DNA of 64,000 nt from DASQFQ01 sp963811595 (GTDB lineage Bacteria > Actinomycetota > Thermoleophilia > Solirubrobacterales > Solirubrobacteraceae): contig CAWERW010000006.1 of the NCBI GenBank assembly GCA_963811595.1, positions 1 to 64,000 on the forward strand, given 5' to 3'. Made by a program: the position numbers and the translations under genes. Position 1 is the first letter of the stretch; every line of letters starts with the position of its first letter. The notes beneath the pieces were generated by a model, which saw only the letters and a program-made list of their open reading frames with translations, did no database searches and was not told the DNA's origin. Shown one piece after another: positions 42,215 through 49,827 of this stretch.

Positions 42215-43019
42215 TCCCCGCCACCACGACGACTGCGCCGGCGATCCGCTGGCGGCCGGCCGGCTCCCCGAGCACGAGCGCGGCGTACGCGGTCGCGAAC
42301 ACCACGCTCGTCTCCCGCAGCGCGGCCACCGGCGCCGCCGGCGCGCGCTCCAGCGCGGCCAGCACCAGCGCGTAGGCGCCGAAGATGAAGATCCCGGCGA
42401 GCGCGATCCGCGGCGTCGCGGCGACCCGCAGCGCATGGAAGCCGCCGCGCGAGCGAGCGATCAGCGGCGCATAGACGAGCACCATCGGCACGAGCACGGC
42501 CTCCAGGTACGGCAGCGGCGCCGCGTGGTCGAGCCCGTAGGAGTCGATCAGCGTGTAGCCCGCGATGAAGCCGCCGCAGGCGAGGGCGAAGGCTGTGTCG
42601 CGTGCGCTCGCGCGGCCGTCGAGCAGCCGCACGAGCAGCACGCCCGCGGCGACGAGGCCGATCCCGAGCACCTGGCCGGCGGTCACCTCGTGCCCGAGCG
42701 CGACCACGCCGACGACGAGCACGAGCACGGGCGCCGCCCCGCGCGAGAGCGGGTAGACGACCCCGACCTCCCCCGAGCGCAGCGCGATCGCGAGCGTCGC
42801 GAAGAAGCCGAGCTCGAACACGGTCGACGCCGCGACGTAGGGCCAGGCGGCAGCCTCGACGTCCCACGTCAGCGCCGCGACCGGCGCGAAGACCACGACC
42901 GCGATGGCCAGCGCCGCCGCGGTCGCGGCGTCGGAGTCCGGCGCGCGCGCCAGCAGCAGCGTCCACGCGGCGTGCATCACCGCGGCGCCGAGCGCGAGGA
43001 GGACGGCGGCGGTGCTCAG
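42192..43019 (-). CDS. EamA/DMT family transporter
   Basis: About 275 residues with ten hydrophobic helices in two EamA repeats. Examples are VLLALGAAVMHAAWTLLLAR, GVVYPLSRGAAPVLVLVVGV and RETSVVFATAYAALVLGEPAG. The domain begins before any ATG or GTG. The upstream gene's stop TGA overlaps a CTG at 43019, giving CTGA, so a coupled CTG start is possible. Otherwise GTG 42980 or ATG 42977 would cut into helix 1. Substrate unknown. Confidence 0.85.
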   Translation of the reverse strand: MSTAAVLLALGAAVMHAAWTLLLARAPDSDAATAAALAIAVVVFAPVAALTWDVEAAAWPYVAASTVFELGFFATLAIALRSGEVGVVYPLSRGAAPVLVLVVGVVALGHEVTAGQVLGIGLVAAGVLLVRLLDGRASARDTAFALACGGFIAGYTLIDSYGLDHAAPLPYLEAVLVPMVLVYAPLIARSRGGFHALRVAATPRIALAGIFIFGAYALVLAALERAPAAPVAALRETSVVFATAYAALVLGEPAGRQRIAGAVVVVAGITILALA

Positions 43020-43393
43020 GGCACGCGCGGAGCCAGCGCCGCCAGCGCGGCGGCGGGATCCTCGTAGACCGGCAGCACCTCGTGTGCGCCCGCGAGCGCG
43101 AACATGCGCCCGACGGCGCTGTCCGTGGCCGCCGCGACGGCCATTCGCCCGCCACCCGCCACGACCTCCCGCCAGCAGCCGATCAGCGCGCGCAGGCCCG
43201 ACGAGTCGCAGAACTCGCACGTCGTCAGGTCGACCAACAGGCGCCGCGATCCGGCGCGCCTGGCCGAGTCGATGCGCACGGCGAGACGCGGGGCGGTGGC
43301 GAGGTCGAGCTCGCCGCGCATCGCGATCACGTGCACCCCGTCCGCGTCGTGCTCGCGGATCTCGAACGGGTGGCTGGCAGGGGTCGCGGTCAG
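43016..43393 (-). CDS. STAS-domain anti-sigma-factor antagonist-like protein
   Basis: About 125 residues. PFEIREHDADGVHVIAMRGEL, then DLATAPRLAVRIDSA, and the phosphorylatable serine region LLVDLTTCEFCDSSGLRALIG, the SpoIIAA-type pattern with DSSG. No in-frame ATG, GTG or TTG lies upstream of the domain. The CTG at 43393 is the best candidate, while GTG 43336 would remove the first strand. No partner kinase or sigma factor is adjacent; a TACAGT -10 may lie just upstream. Confidence 0.8.
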   Translation of the reverse strand: MTATPASHPFEIREHDADGVHVIAMRGELDLATAPRLAVRIDSARRAGSRRLLVDLTTCEFCDSSGLRALIGCWREVVAGGGRMAVAAATDSAVGRMFALAGAHEVLPVYEDPAAALAALAPRVP

Positions 43394-43429
43394 GCGAGCA
43401 CTGTAACCCTTCGGTAGCCTCGGCGCGCA

Positions 43430-44218
43430 ATGTCGCTCGCGTCGCTCGACGGCCACATCGGCCCGGCCGAAGAGGCCCGCATCCCGGTCACGGACGAGGG
43501 GCTCCTGCGCGGCGACGGGGCGTTCGAGGTCATGCGCCTGTACGGCGGGAGGCCGTTCGCGCTGCGCGACCACCTCGACCGCCTGCGGCGCTCCGCCGAG
43601 GGCCTGCGGCTCGAGGCCGACCACGACGCGCTCGAGGCCGAGCTCTCCGCGCTGCTCGAGGCGAACGGCCCGGCCGACGCCCTCCTGCGCGTGGTCATCA
43701 CCCGCGGCGGGCGGCGGATCGCGATCATCGAGCCGCTCCCGGAACGCCCGCAGACCGCGCGCGTGGCCACGATCACCTACGCGCCCGGGCGCATCCTCGA
43801 CGGCCTCAAGACGCTCTCCTACGCGGGCAACATGCTCGCGGGCCGGCTCGCCAAGGAGCGCGGCTTCGACGAAGGGCTGCTGACCTCGCCGCACGGCCGC
43901 GTGCTCGAGGGCCCGACGTGGACGTTCTTCTGGGTCGAGGGCGGCAAGCTCCTCACGCCGCCGCTCGAGGACCACATCCTCGCCTCGATCACGCGCGCGC
44001 GGCTGCTGGAGGAGTGCGACGTCTCGCTGTGCTCGTGCACGCTCGACGACGTCCGCGCCGCCGAGGAGGCGTTCATCGCCTCGACGGTGCGCGAGGTGAT
44101 GCCGATCGCCGTGGTCGACGACATCGAGCTGCCCTCCGCGCCCGGCCCCGTGACGCTCGACGCACACGCGCGCTTCCAGGCTCGCGTGGAGCGCGAGCTC
44201 GCCGCCGCGCCCGCCTAG
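43430..44218 (+). CDS. Class IV PLP aminotransferase (aminodeoxychorismate lyase / D-amino-acid or branched-chain type)
   Basis: The 262-aa fold-type IV enzyme has VTDEGLLRGDGAFEVMRLYGGRPFALRDHLDRL. The catalytic lysine is in GLKTLSYAGNMLAGRLAKERGFDEGLL, with ASTVREVMPI near the end. Subclass cannot be set from motifs alone. ATG at 43430, divergent from the STAS gene. Stop shares CTAG with a small opposite ORF. Confidence 0.9.
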   Translation: MSLASLDGHIGPAEEARIPVTDEGLLRGDGAFEVMRLYGGRPFALRDHLDRLRRSAEGLRLEADHDALEAELSALLEANGPADALLRVVITRGGRRIAIIEPLPERPQTARVATITYAPGRILDGLKTLSYAGNMLAGRLAKERGFDEGLLTSPHGRVLEGPTWTFFWVEGGKLLTPPLEDHILASITRARLLEECDVSLCSCTLDDVRAAEEAFIASTVREVMPIAVVDDIELPSAPGPVTLDAHARFQARVERELAAAPA

Positions 44219-44334
44219 CGGCTGCGCACGCGGTCGCCGCCGCCCGTGTGCCAGCTGACCCACCACAGCACGTGGTCGGTGGCGCCGATCACGCCCTGTA
44301 CGGTTCCGCGGATGCCCGTGAGCAGCGACGTCAT
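44215..44334 (-). CDS. Possible small protein (39 aa) in the aminotransferase-wecB gap
   Basis: ATG to TAG frame MTSLLTGIRGTVQGVIGATD then HVLWWVSWHTGGGDRVRSR. Nearly every third codon position is G or C (about 37 of 39) while second positions are much lower, as in real genes here. It fills an otherwise empty 143-bp gap and is not a shadow of a coding frame. A central W-rich hydrophobic run suggests membrane association. No clear ribosome site, so it remains tentative. Confidence 0.4.
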   Translation of the reverse strand: MTSLLTGIRGTVQGVIGATDHVLWWVSWHTGGGDRVRSR

Positions 44335-44361
44335 GTCAGTAGCGCACGTATTTCCCAGAAC

Positions 44362-45411
44362 GTGGTCGTTCTAACCGTCGTCGGGAACCGGCCGCAGTTC
44401 ATCAAGGCGGCCGCGGTCTCCCACCGGCTGCGCGAGGGAGCGCGCGAGGTGCTCGTCCACACGGGGCAGCACTACGACGAGGAGCTCTCCCAGATCTTCT
44501 TCGACGAGCTCGGCCTGCCCCGCCCCGAGCACCGGCTCGACCTCGGCGGCGGCTCCAACACCGCCCAGACGGCGCGCATGCTGGAGGCGCTCGAGTCGCT
44601 GCTCGCCGACGAGCGCCCCGACCAGGTCCTGGTCTACGGCGACACGAACTCGACGCTGGCGGGCGCCCTGGCCGCCGCGCAGGCCGGCGTGCCGGTCTCG
44701 CACGTCGAGGCCGGCATGCGCTCGTTCGACCGCTCGATGCCGGAGGAGCTCAACCGCGTCCTCACCGACCACGCCGCGTCGCTGCTGCTGTGCTCGTCAG
44801 ACGCGGCCGCCGAGAACCTGCGCGCCGAGCGGGTCGCCGGGCGGGTCGAGGTGGTGGGCGACGTGATGGTCGACATCGCGCTGCTGCTGGGCCCGCGCGC
44901 GGCTGCGCGCGCCGACGTGCTTGCCGCGCACGGCGTCGAGCCCGGCGAGTACGTGCTCGTGACCTCGCACCGGGCGGGCAACGTCGACGACCCGGCGCGG
45001 CTGGAGCGGCTCGTGCGGCTGCTCGAGGCCGTGCCCTACCCGATCGTGTTCCCCGTCCACCCGCGAACGCGGGCGCGGCTCGAAGCCGCCGGGCTGCTCG
45101 ACCGCCTGTCGCTGAGCCCGCCGCTCGGCTACCTCGAGTTCACGGCCCTGCTGCACCACGCGCGGGCGATGCTGACCGACTCCGGCGGCGTCCAGAAGGA
45201 GGCCTACCTGGCCGCCACGCCGTGCGTGACGATGCGCTCGACGACGGAGTGGACGGAGACCGTCGACGCCGGCTGGAACGTGCTCGTCGACCTCGACGCC
45301 GAGGCGGCGCTCGCGGCGCTCGAGCGCACGCCGCCCGCGGAGCGGCCGCAGCTCTACGGCGACGGCCGGGCGGGGGAACGCGTCGTTGCCGCCCTTAGGA
45401 TGGGCGCGTGA
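44362..45411 (+). CDS. wecB: UDP-N-acetylglucosamine 2-epimerase (non-hydrolysing)
   Basis: Converts UDP-GlcNAc to UDP-ManNAc or a related sugar. The 349-aa GT-B-like enzyme has LTVVGNRPQFIKAAAVSHRL, VHTGQHYDEELSQIFF, YGDTNSTLAG, HVEAGMRSFDRSMPEELNR and TDSGGVQKEAYLAATPCVTMRSTTEW. GTG at 44362 is the only sensible start. GTGA overlap with the oxidoreductase places it first in a sugar-nucleotide operon. Confidence 0.93.
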   Translation: MVVLTVVGNRPQFIKAAAVSHRLREGAREVLVHTGQHYDEELSQIFFDELGLPRPEHRLDLGGGSNTAQTARMLEALESLLADERPDQVLVYGDTNSTLAGALAAAQAGVPVSHVEAGMRSFDRSMPEELNRVLTDHAASLLLCSSDAAAENLRAERVAGRVEVVGDVMVDIALLLGPRAAARADVLAAHGVEPGEYVLVTSHRAGNVDDPARLERLVRLLEAVPYPIVFPVHPRTRARLEAAGLLDRLSLSPPLGYLEFTALLHHARAMLTDSGGVQKEAYLAATPCVTMRSTTEWTETVDAGWNVLVDLDAEAALAALERTPPAERPQLYGDGRAGERVVAALRMGA

Positions 45412-46412
45412 CGATCCGAGTGGGGGTCGCGGGCCTCGGCTACTGGGGCCCGAACCTGGCACGCAACTTCGCCGCCCTGCCGGGCTGCGAGCTCACGTGG
45501 TGCTGCGACGCGTCGGAAGCCGCGCGCGAGCGCTGTGCGAGCGCGTTCCCGTCCGCGCGCTTCACCGCCGACCTCGGCGACCTGCTCGCGGACCCCGAGC
45601 TCGACGCCGTCGTGCTCGCGACGCCGGTGCCGACCCACGCCGCGCTCGCCGAGCGCGTGCTCGACGCCGGCAAGCACTGCTTCGTCGAGAAGCCGCTCGC
45701 CCAGTCGGTGGCGGACGCCGAGCGCGCCGTCGCCGCCGCCGAGCGCAGCGGCCGCGTGCTGATGGTCGGCCACCTGCTCGAGTACCACCCGGGCGTCGCG
45801 AAGCTCAAGGAGATCGCCGGCTCCGGCGAGCTCGGCGAGATCCACTACATCTACTCCAACCGCCTCAACCTCGGCAAGCTGCGGGCGGACGAGAATGCGC
45901 TGTGGTCGCTCGGCGCCCACGACGTCTCCGTCGTGCTGCACCTGGCCGACGAGGAGCCCTATGAGCTCGACGCGCGCGGCGAGTCCTACACGCAGCCGGG
46001 CATCGAGGACGTCGTCTTCTGCTACCTGCGCTTCCCCTCCGGCCGCGCCGCGCACCTGCACCTCTCGTGGCTCGACCCGCACAAGGAGCGGCGCTTCACG
46101 GTCGTCGGCTCGAAGCGGATGGCGACGTTCGACGACATGGACATCGAGCGCAAGGTCACCGTCTACGACAAGGGCTTCGACGAGGACTCCGGCTCCTACG
46201 GCGAGTACATCACGCGCTCGGGCGACATCTGGAGCCCGCGCGTGCCGAACCGCGAGCCGCTGCGGATCGAGTGCGAGCACTTCCTCGAGTGCGTCCGCGA
46301 GGGCCGCGCGCCGCTCTCCGACGGCGCCAGCGGCCTGCGCGTGGTTCGGGTGCTCGAAGGGCTGCAGGCGCGGCTGGACGCGAGCCGGCGGGAGCAGGGT
46401 GCAGCCATCTGA
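45408..46412 (+). CDS. Gfo/Idh/MocA family oxidoreductase (WbpB-like)
   Basis: The 334-aa protein has Rossmann opening VGVAGLGYWGPNLARNFAAL, then HCFVEKPLAQSVADAE with the EKP catalytic lysine motif. GRVLMVGHLLEYHP and a C-terminal GFO domain follow. In the context of an epimerase and an acyltransferase it resembles the UDP-GlcNAcA 3-dehydrogenase (WbpB/WlbA type), though the aminotransferase partner is not here. Overlaps both neighbours. Confidence 0.87.
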   Translation: MTIRVGVAGLGYWGPNLARNFAALPGCELTWCCDASEAARERCASAFPSARFTADLGDLLADPELDAVVLATPVPTHAALAERVLDAGKHCFVEKPLAQSVADAERAVAAAERSGRVLMVGHLLEYHPGVAKLKEIAGSGELGEIHYIYSNRLNLGKLRADENALWSLGAHDVSVVLHLADEEPYELDARGESYTQPGIEDVVFCYLRFPSGRAAHLHLSWLDPHKERRFTVVGSKRMATFDDMDIERKVTVYDKGFDEDSGSYGEYITRSGDIWSPRVPNREPLRIECEHFLECVREGRAPLSDGASGLRVVRVLEGLQARLDASRREQGAAI

Positions 46413-47106
46413 CCGGGCGCCGGGGCTGGTCCTCGGCGACGGAGTCCAGCTCGCGGACGACGTCCAGCTCGGCGCCCATGTGGTCATCCACGCGGGGACG
46501 GTCGTGGGAGCGGGCTGCGTGATCCAGGACCATGTCGTGCTCGGTAAGGCGCCGAAGCTGGCCAGGCACTCGAGCGCGCCGCAGGGCTCGCCGGACCCGC
46601 TCGTGCTCTCGCCGGGCGCCGTCGTGTGCGCGGGGGCGATCGTGTTCGCGGGCGCGAGCCTCGGCGAGGGTTCGATCGTCGGCGACCAGGCCTACGTGCG
46701 CGAGCGCGCGGTGCTCGGGGCTGGCAGCGTGGTCGGGCGCGGGACCGCGGTCGACAACGACGTCGTGATCGCCGCGCGCGTGCGCGTGCAGACCGACGTC
46801 TACCTGACCGCCGGCACGATCATCGAGGAGGACGTGTTCGTCGGCCCCGGCGTCACGACGACGAACGACTCGACGATGTCCCGCCACCCGCCCGACACGC
46901 CGATGGACGGTCCGACGCTGCGCCGCGCCTGCCGCGTCGGCGGCGGGGTCGTGCTGTGCCCGGGGGTGGAGATCGGCGAGGAGGCGTTCGTGGCCGCGGG
47001 CGCCGTGGTGGCGCGCGACGTGCCGGCCCGCGCCGTCGTGATGGGCGTGCCCGCGCGCGTGGTTCGCGAGGTCGGTGACGAGGACCTCATCGAGCACTGG
47101 CGTTAG
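46399..47106 (+). CDS. Left-handed beta-helix (hexapeptide) N-acyltransferase, WbpD-like
   Basis: The 235-aa protein is made almost entirely of hexapeptide repeats (GLVLGDGVQLADDVQLGAHVV, GAGCVIQDHVVLGKAP, VYLTAGTIIEEDVFVGPGV). It includes an N-terminal loop with SPGAVVCAGAIVF and the terminal VAAGAVVARDVPARAVVMGVPARVVR. Such enzymes acetylate amino-sugars from acetyl-CoA. GTG at 46399 has GGGAGCAGG upstream. Together with the two preceding genes it suggests a diacetamido-uronic-acid route. Confidence 0.85.
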   Translation: MQPSDRAPGLVLGDGVQLADDVQLGAHVVIHAGTVVGAGCVIQDHVVLGKAPKLARHSSAPQGSPDPLVLSPGAVVCAGAIVFAGASLGEGSIVGDQAYVRERAVLGAGSVVGRGTAVDNDVVIAARVRVQTDVYLTAGTIIEEDVFVGPGVTTTNDSTMSRHPPDTPMDGPTLRRACRVGGGVVLCPGVEIGEEAFVAAGAVVARDVPARAVVMGVPARVVREVGDEDLIEHWR

Positions 47107-47115
47107 AGTCGCGCC

Positions 47116-47757
47116 ATGAGCGAGCGACCTGGCGATACCGGCGGCCTGAGCTCCGGCGACCCCCTGAGCGGTGGCGGCGAGCGGCCGGCACCGCCGCAAC
47201 ACGAATCCGGCCTCCCCGGCTACACCTCTCCCGCGCCGCCCGGCGCGGGCGGGCCCGTCAATCCCGCCTTCGGGCAGCAGGCCGACGTGCTCGGCCGCTA
47301 CGTGCTCTCGGGCTGGTGGCGGCGGGCCGGCGCCCAGGTCATCGACGGGATCATCATCAGCGTCGGGGCGCTGGTGCTGTTCCTGCCGCTCGTCGCCGCG
47401 GGCGTCACCGTCGACACCGACGGCGGCTACGTCGCGCTCGTCGTCGCGGGGCTCCTGTGGATCATGTGCGTGGCGATCGTCGCCCTGCTCTACGCGCCGA
47501 CGATGATGGCGCGCACCAACGGCAAGACGCTCGGCCGCATGGCCACCGGGATCCGCGTCGTGCGGACCTCCGGCGAGACGATCACGTTCGGCTTCGCGAT
47601 GCTGCGCGAGGTGGCGGTCAAGACGATCCTCTTCGGGGTCGCGGGCGCGTTGACGGGCGGGATCGCGCAGCTCGTCGACTACCTGTGGCCGCTGTGGGAC
47701 GAGGAGAACCGCTGCCTGCACGACTTCATCGTGCAGACGCGGGTCGTCAAAGACTAG
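47116..47757 (+). CDS. RDD family membrane protein
   Basis: The 213-aa protein starts with a proline/glycine-rich cytosolic tail (to about residue 65). The RDD domain follows: RRAGAQVIDGIIISVGALVLF (R and D of RDD), further helices and RCLHDFIVQTRVV at the end. Function is poorly defined; some RDD proteins act in ion exchange. ATG at 47116, stop in CTAG shared with purA. Confidence 0.85.
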   Translation: MSERPGDTGGLSSGDPLSGGGERPAPPQHESGLPGYTSPAPPGAGGPVNPAFGQQADVLGRYVLSGWWRRAGAQVIDGIIISVGALVLFLPLVAAGVTVDTDGGYVALVVAGLLWIMCVAIVALLYAPTMMARTNGKTLGRMATGIRVVRTSGETITFGFAMLREVAVKTILFGVAGALTGGIAQLVDYLWPLWDEENRCLHDFIVQTRVVKD

Positions 47758-49073
47758 GCGAGCGCGACGCGGCGGCCGGCGGCGGTCTCGCGGCCGGCCT
47801 CGGTCCAGATCACCTGGTCGCGCGCGGGGCCGACGCCGACGAGCGCGATCGGCACGCCGATGAAGTCGGCGATGAACGCGAGGTAGTCGCGCGCGGCCTG
47901 CGGGAGGTCTGACTCCTCGCGGGCGTCGGTGATGTCCTCGTCCCAGCCCGGCAGCTCCTCGTACTCGCCGGTCGCCTGGTGGAGGACGGTCTGGTGGTAC
48001 GGGTAGCTGCTGAAGCGCGCCTCCTCGGCGCCGCGATAGGCGGTGCAGACGCGCAGCGGGCCGAGGCCCGTGAGGACGTCGAGCTTCGTGACCGAGAGCG
48101 CGGTCATCGTGTTCAGCCGCGCGGCGTAGCGCAGCGCCACGAGGTCGATCCAGCCGACGCGGCGGGCGCGCCCGGTGGTGGTGCCGTACTCGCCGCCGGC
48201 CTCGCGCAGCGTGTCGGCGAGCTCGCCGTCGAGCTCGGTCGGGAACGGGCCGGCGCCGACGCGCGTGGCGTAGGCCTTCGTGATGCCCCAGATCTCCTCG
48301 AGGTCCCGCGGGCCCGCGCCGGTGCCGGTGGCGGCCGAGCCGGCCACCGGGTTGGAGGAGGTGACGAACGGATAGGTGCCGTGGTCGATGTCGAGCATCG
48401 TGGCCTGGGCGCCCTCGAAGAGGACGTCGCCACCGTTGTCGAGCACGTCCCACGTCAGGCGCGCGGTGTCGGTGATGTACTGCTCGATCCGGTGCCCGTA
48501 GGTCAGGTACGCGTCGGTCATCGCCTGCAGGTCGAGCTCGGGCGCCTTGGCGAACGGGCGCAGGCTCAGGCGCTTCGGCTCCATCGCGAGCACGATCTTC
48601 TTCTTGAGGATCTTCTCGTCGAGCAGGTCCTGGACACGGATGCCGAGCCGCGCCGCCTTGTCGGCGTAACAGGGGCCGATGCCGCGCCGCGTCGTGCCGA
48701 TCTGGAGCTTGCCGAGCCGCGCCTCGCCCGCCGAGTCGAGCATCAGGTGGTAGGGCATGATCAGGTGCGCGTTGGCGCTGATGCGCAGCCCGGAGACGTC
48801 GACGCCGCGTGCGCGGAGGTTGTCGAGCTCGCCGGTCAGCACCTTCGGGTCGATCACGACGCCGTTGCCGATCGCGCACAGCTTGCCGGGATAGAGGATC
48901 CCGCTCGGGATCAGGTGGAAGGCCCACTTCTCGCCCTCGCGCACGATCGTATGGCCGGCGTTGTTGCCGCCCTGGAAGCGGATCACGAGATCCGCATGCT
49001 CGGCGAGGAGGTCGATGACCTTGCCCTTGCCCTCGTCGCCCCATTGGGCGCCCACGATCACCGTGCCGGCCAT
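47754..49073 (-). CDS. purA: Adenylosuccinate synthetase
   Basis: First committed step from IMP to AMP. The 439-aa protein has VIVGAQWGDEGKGKVIDLL (P-loop with catalytic Asp), RFQGGNNAGHTIV, GTTRRGIGPCYADKAARLGI, FEGAQATMLDIDHGTYPFVTSSN and TTTGRARRVGWIDLVALRYA. The ATG at 49073 gives the family start MAGTVIVG. A TAGACT -10-like sequence (49085-49090) precedes it. Runs with the upstream dnaB and loader genes. Confidence 0.97.
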   Translation of the reverse strand: MAGTVIVGAQWGDEGKGKVIDLLAEHADLVIRFQGGNNAGHTIVREGEKWAFHLIPSGILYPGKLCAIGNGVVIDPKVLTGELDNLRARGVDVSGLRISANAHLIMPYHLMLDSAGEARLGKLQIGTTRRGIGPCYADKAARLGIRVQDLLDEKILKKKIVLAMEPKRLSLRPFAKAPELDLQAMTDAYLTYGHRIEQYITDTARLTWDVLDNGGDVLFEGAQATMLDIDHGTYPFVTSSNPVAGSAATGTGAGPRDLEEIWGITKAYATRVGAGPFPTELDGELADTLREAGGEYGTTTGRARRVGWIDLVALRYAARLNTMTALSVTKLDVLTGLGPLRVCTAYRGAEEARFSSYPYHQTVLHQATGEYEELPGWDEDITDAREESDLPQAARDYLAFIADFIGVPIALVGVGPARDQVIWTEAGRETAAGRRVALA

Positions 49074-49087
49074 GCCGTCAGTGGAGT

Positions 49088-49825
49088 CTACGAAGCGAGG
49101 CGGCGCGGGTTGTAGGGCGTCGGCTCGTCGCCCCACGGGTCGGGCACCGAGACGCGCTGATCCATGCCCTTGAGGAGCAGCGGCGCCTCGCCACACATCT
49201 CGCTCAGGCGCGACACCGTCCGCTCCCCGATCTGCTCCTGCAGCTTCGGCGGGTCGAGGTTCGTGGTCAGCACCATCGAGCGGCCGTCCTCGTAGCGGGT
49301 GTTGACGATCGTGTAGAGCTGCTCGAGCACCCACGGCGAGCTCTGCTCGGCGCCGACGTCGTCGATGTGGAGGAGGTCGACGGCCGCGAGCCCCGCGAGC
49401 AGCTGGCTGAGCGAGGCGTCAGAGCCGTCGTCGAACGTCTCGCGCAGCAGGCCGAGCAGGCGCGGCAGCGAGTAGATCGCGACCGAGTGGCCCTGCCGCA
49501 GCGCCTCGGACGAGATCAGCATCGCGAGCGTCGTCTTGCCGGTGCCGACGTCGCCCTCGAACCAGATGCCCTGACCGCTGTCGAGCTGCTGCTCGAGCGT
49601 GTCGACGTACTTGCGGACCGCGCGCACCACGGTCGGGTCGATCAGCGTCACCGGCGCGCGGTCGAAGCTGACGCCCTGGTAGCGGCGCGGGATCACGCCG
49701 GCGAGCTTGCGCGCCTTGCGGCGGGCGATCCGACGCGGGCGGCAGCTGCAGTCGCGCGCGCGGCGGGTCGTCTCGTCGTAGAGGAAGCCGGAGCCGTCGC
49801 AGCGGCCGTCGGGGCAGGCGGCCAC
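49088..49825 (-). CDS. DnaC/DnaI-type helicase-loader-like AAA+ ATPase with N-terminal zinc site
   Basis: The 245-aa protein has an N-terminal cysteine set (C4, C9, C26, C28) resembling a zinc-binding domain. An AAA+ core follows: Walker A EGDVGTGKTTLAMLI, Walker B DLLHIDDVGAEQSS, sensor LTTNLDPPKLQEQIGERTVSRLSEMC. This matches DnaI/DnaC and IstB-like ATPases. It starts 2 bp after dnaB ends, so it is very probably the helicase loader for that DnaB. GTG at 49825. No transposase is adjacent, so IstB is unlikely. Confidence 0.85.
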   Translation of the reverse strand: MAACPDGRCDGSGFLYDETTRRARDCSCRPRRIARRKARKLAGVIPRRYQGVSFDRAPVTLIDPTVVRAVRKYVDTLEQQLDSGQGIWFEGDVGTGKTTLAMLISSEALRQGHSVAIYSLPRLLGLLRETFDDGSDASLSQLLAGLAAVDLLHIDDVGAEQSSPWVLEQLYTIVNTRYEDGRSMVLTTNLDPPKLQEQIGERTVSRLSEMCGEAPLLLKGMDQRVSVPDPWGDEPTPYNPRRLAS

Positions 49826-49827
49826 GG

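Noticed and set aside
49088..49825. IstB transposition ATPase of an IS21 element
   Set aside because: No istA transposase or inverted repeats nearby, and it directly follows dnaB.
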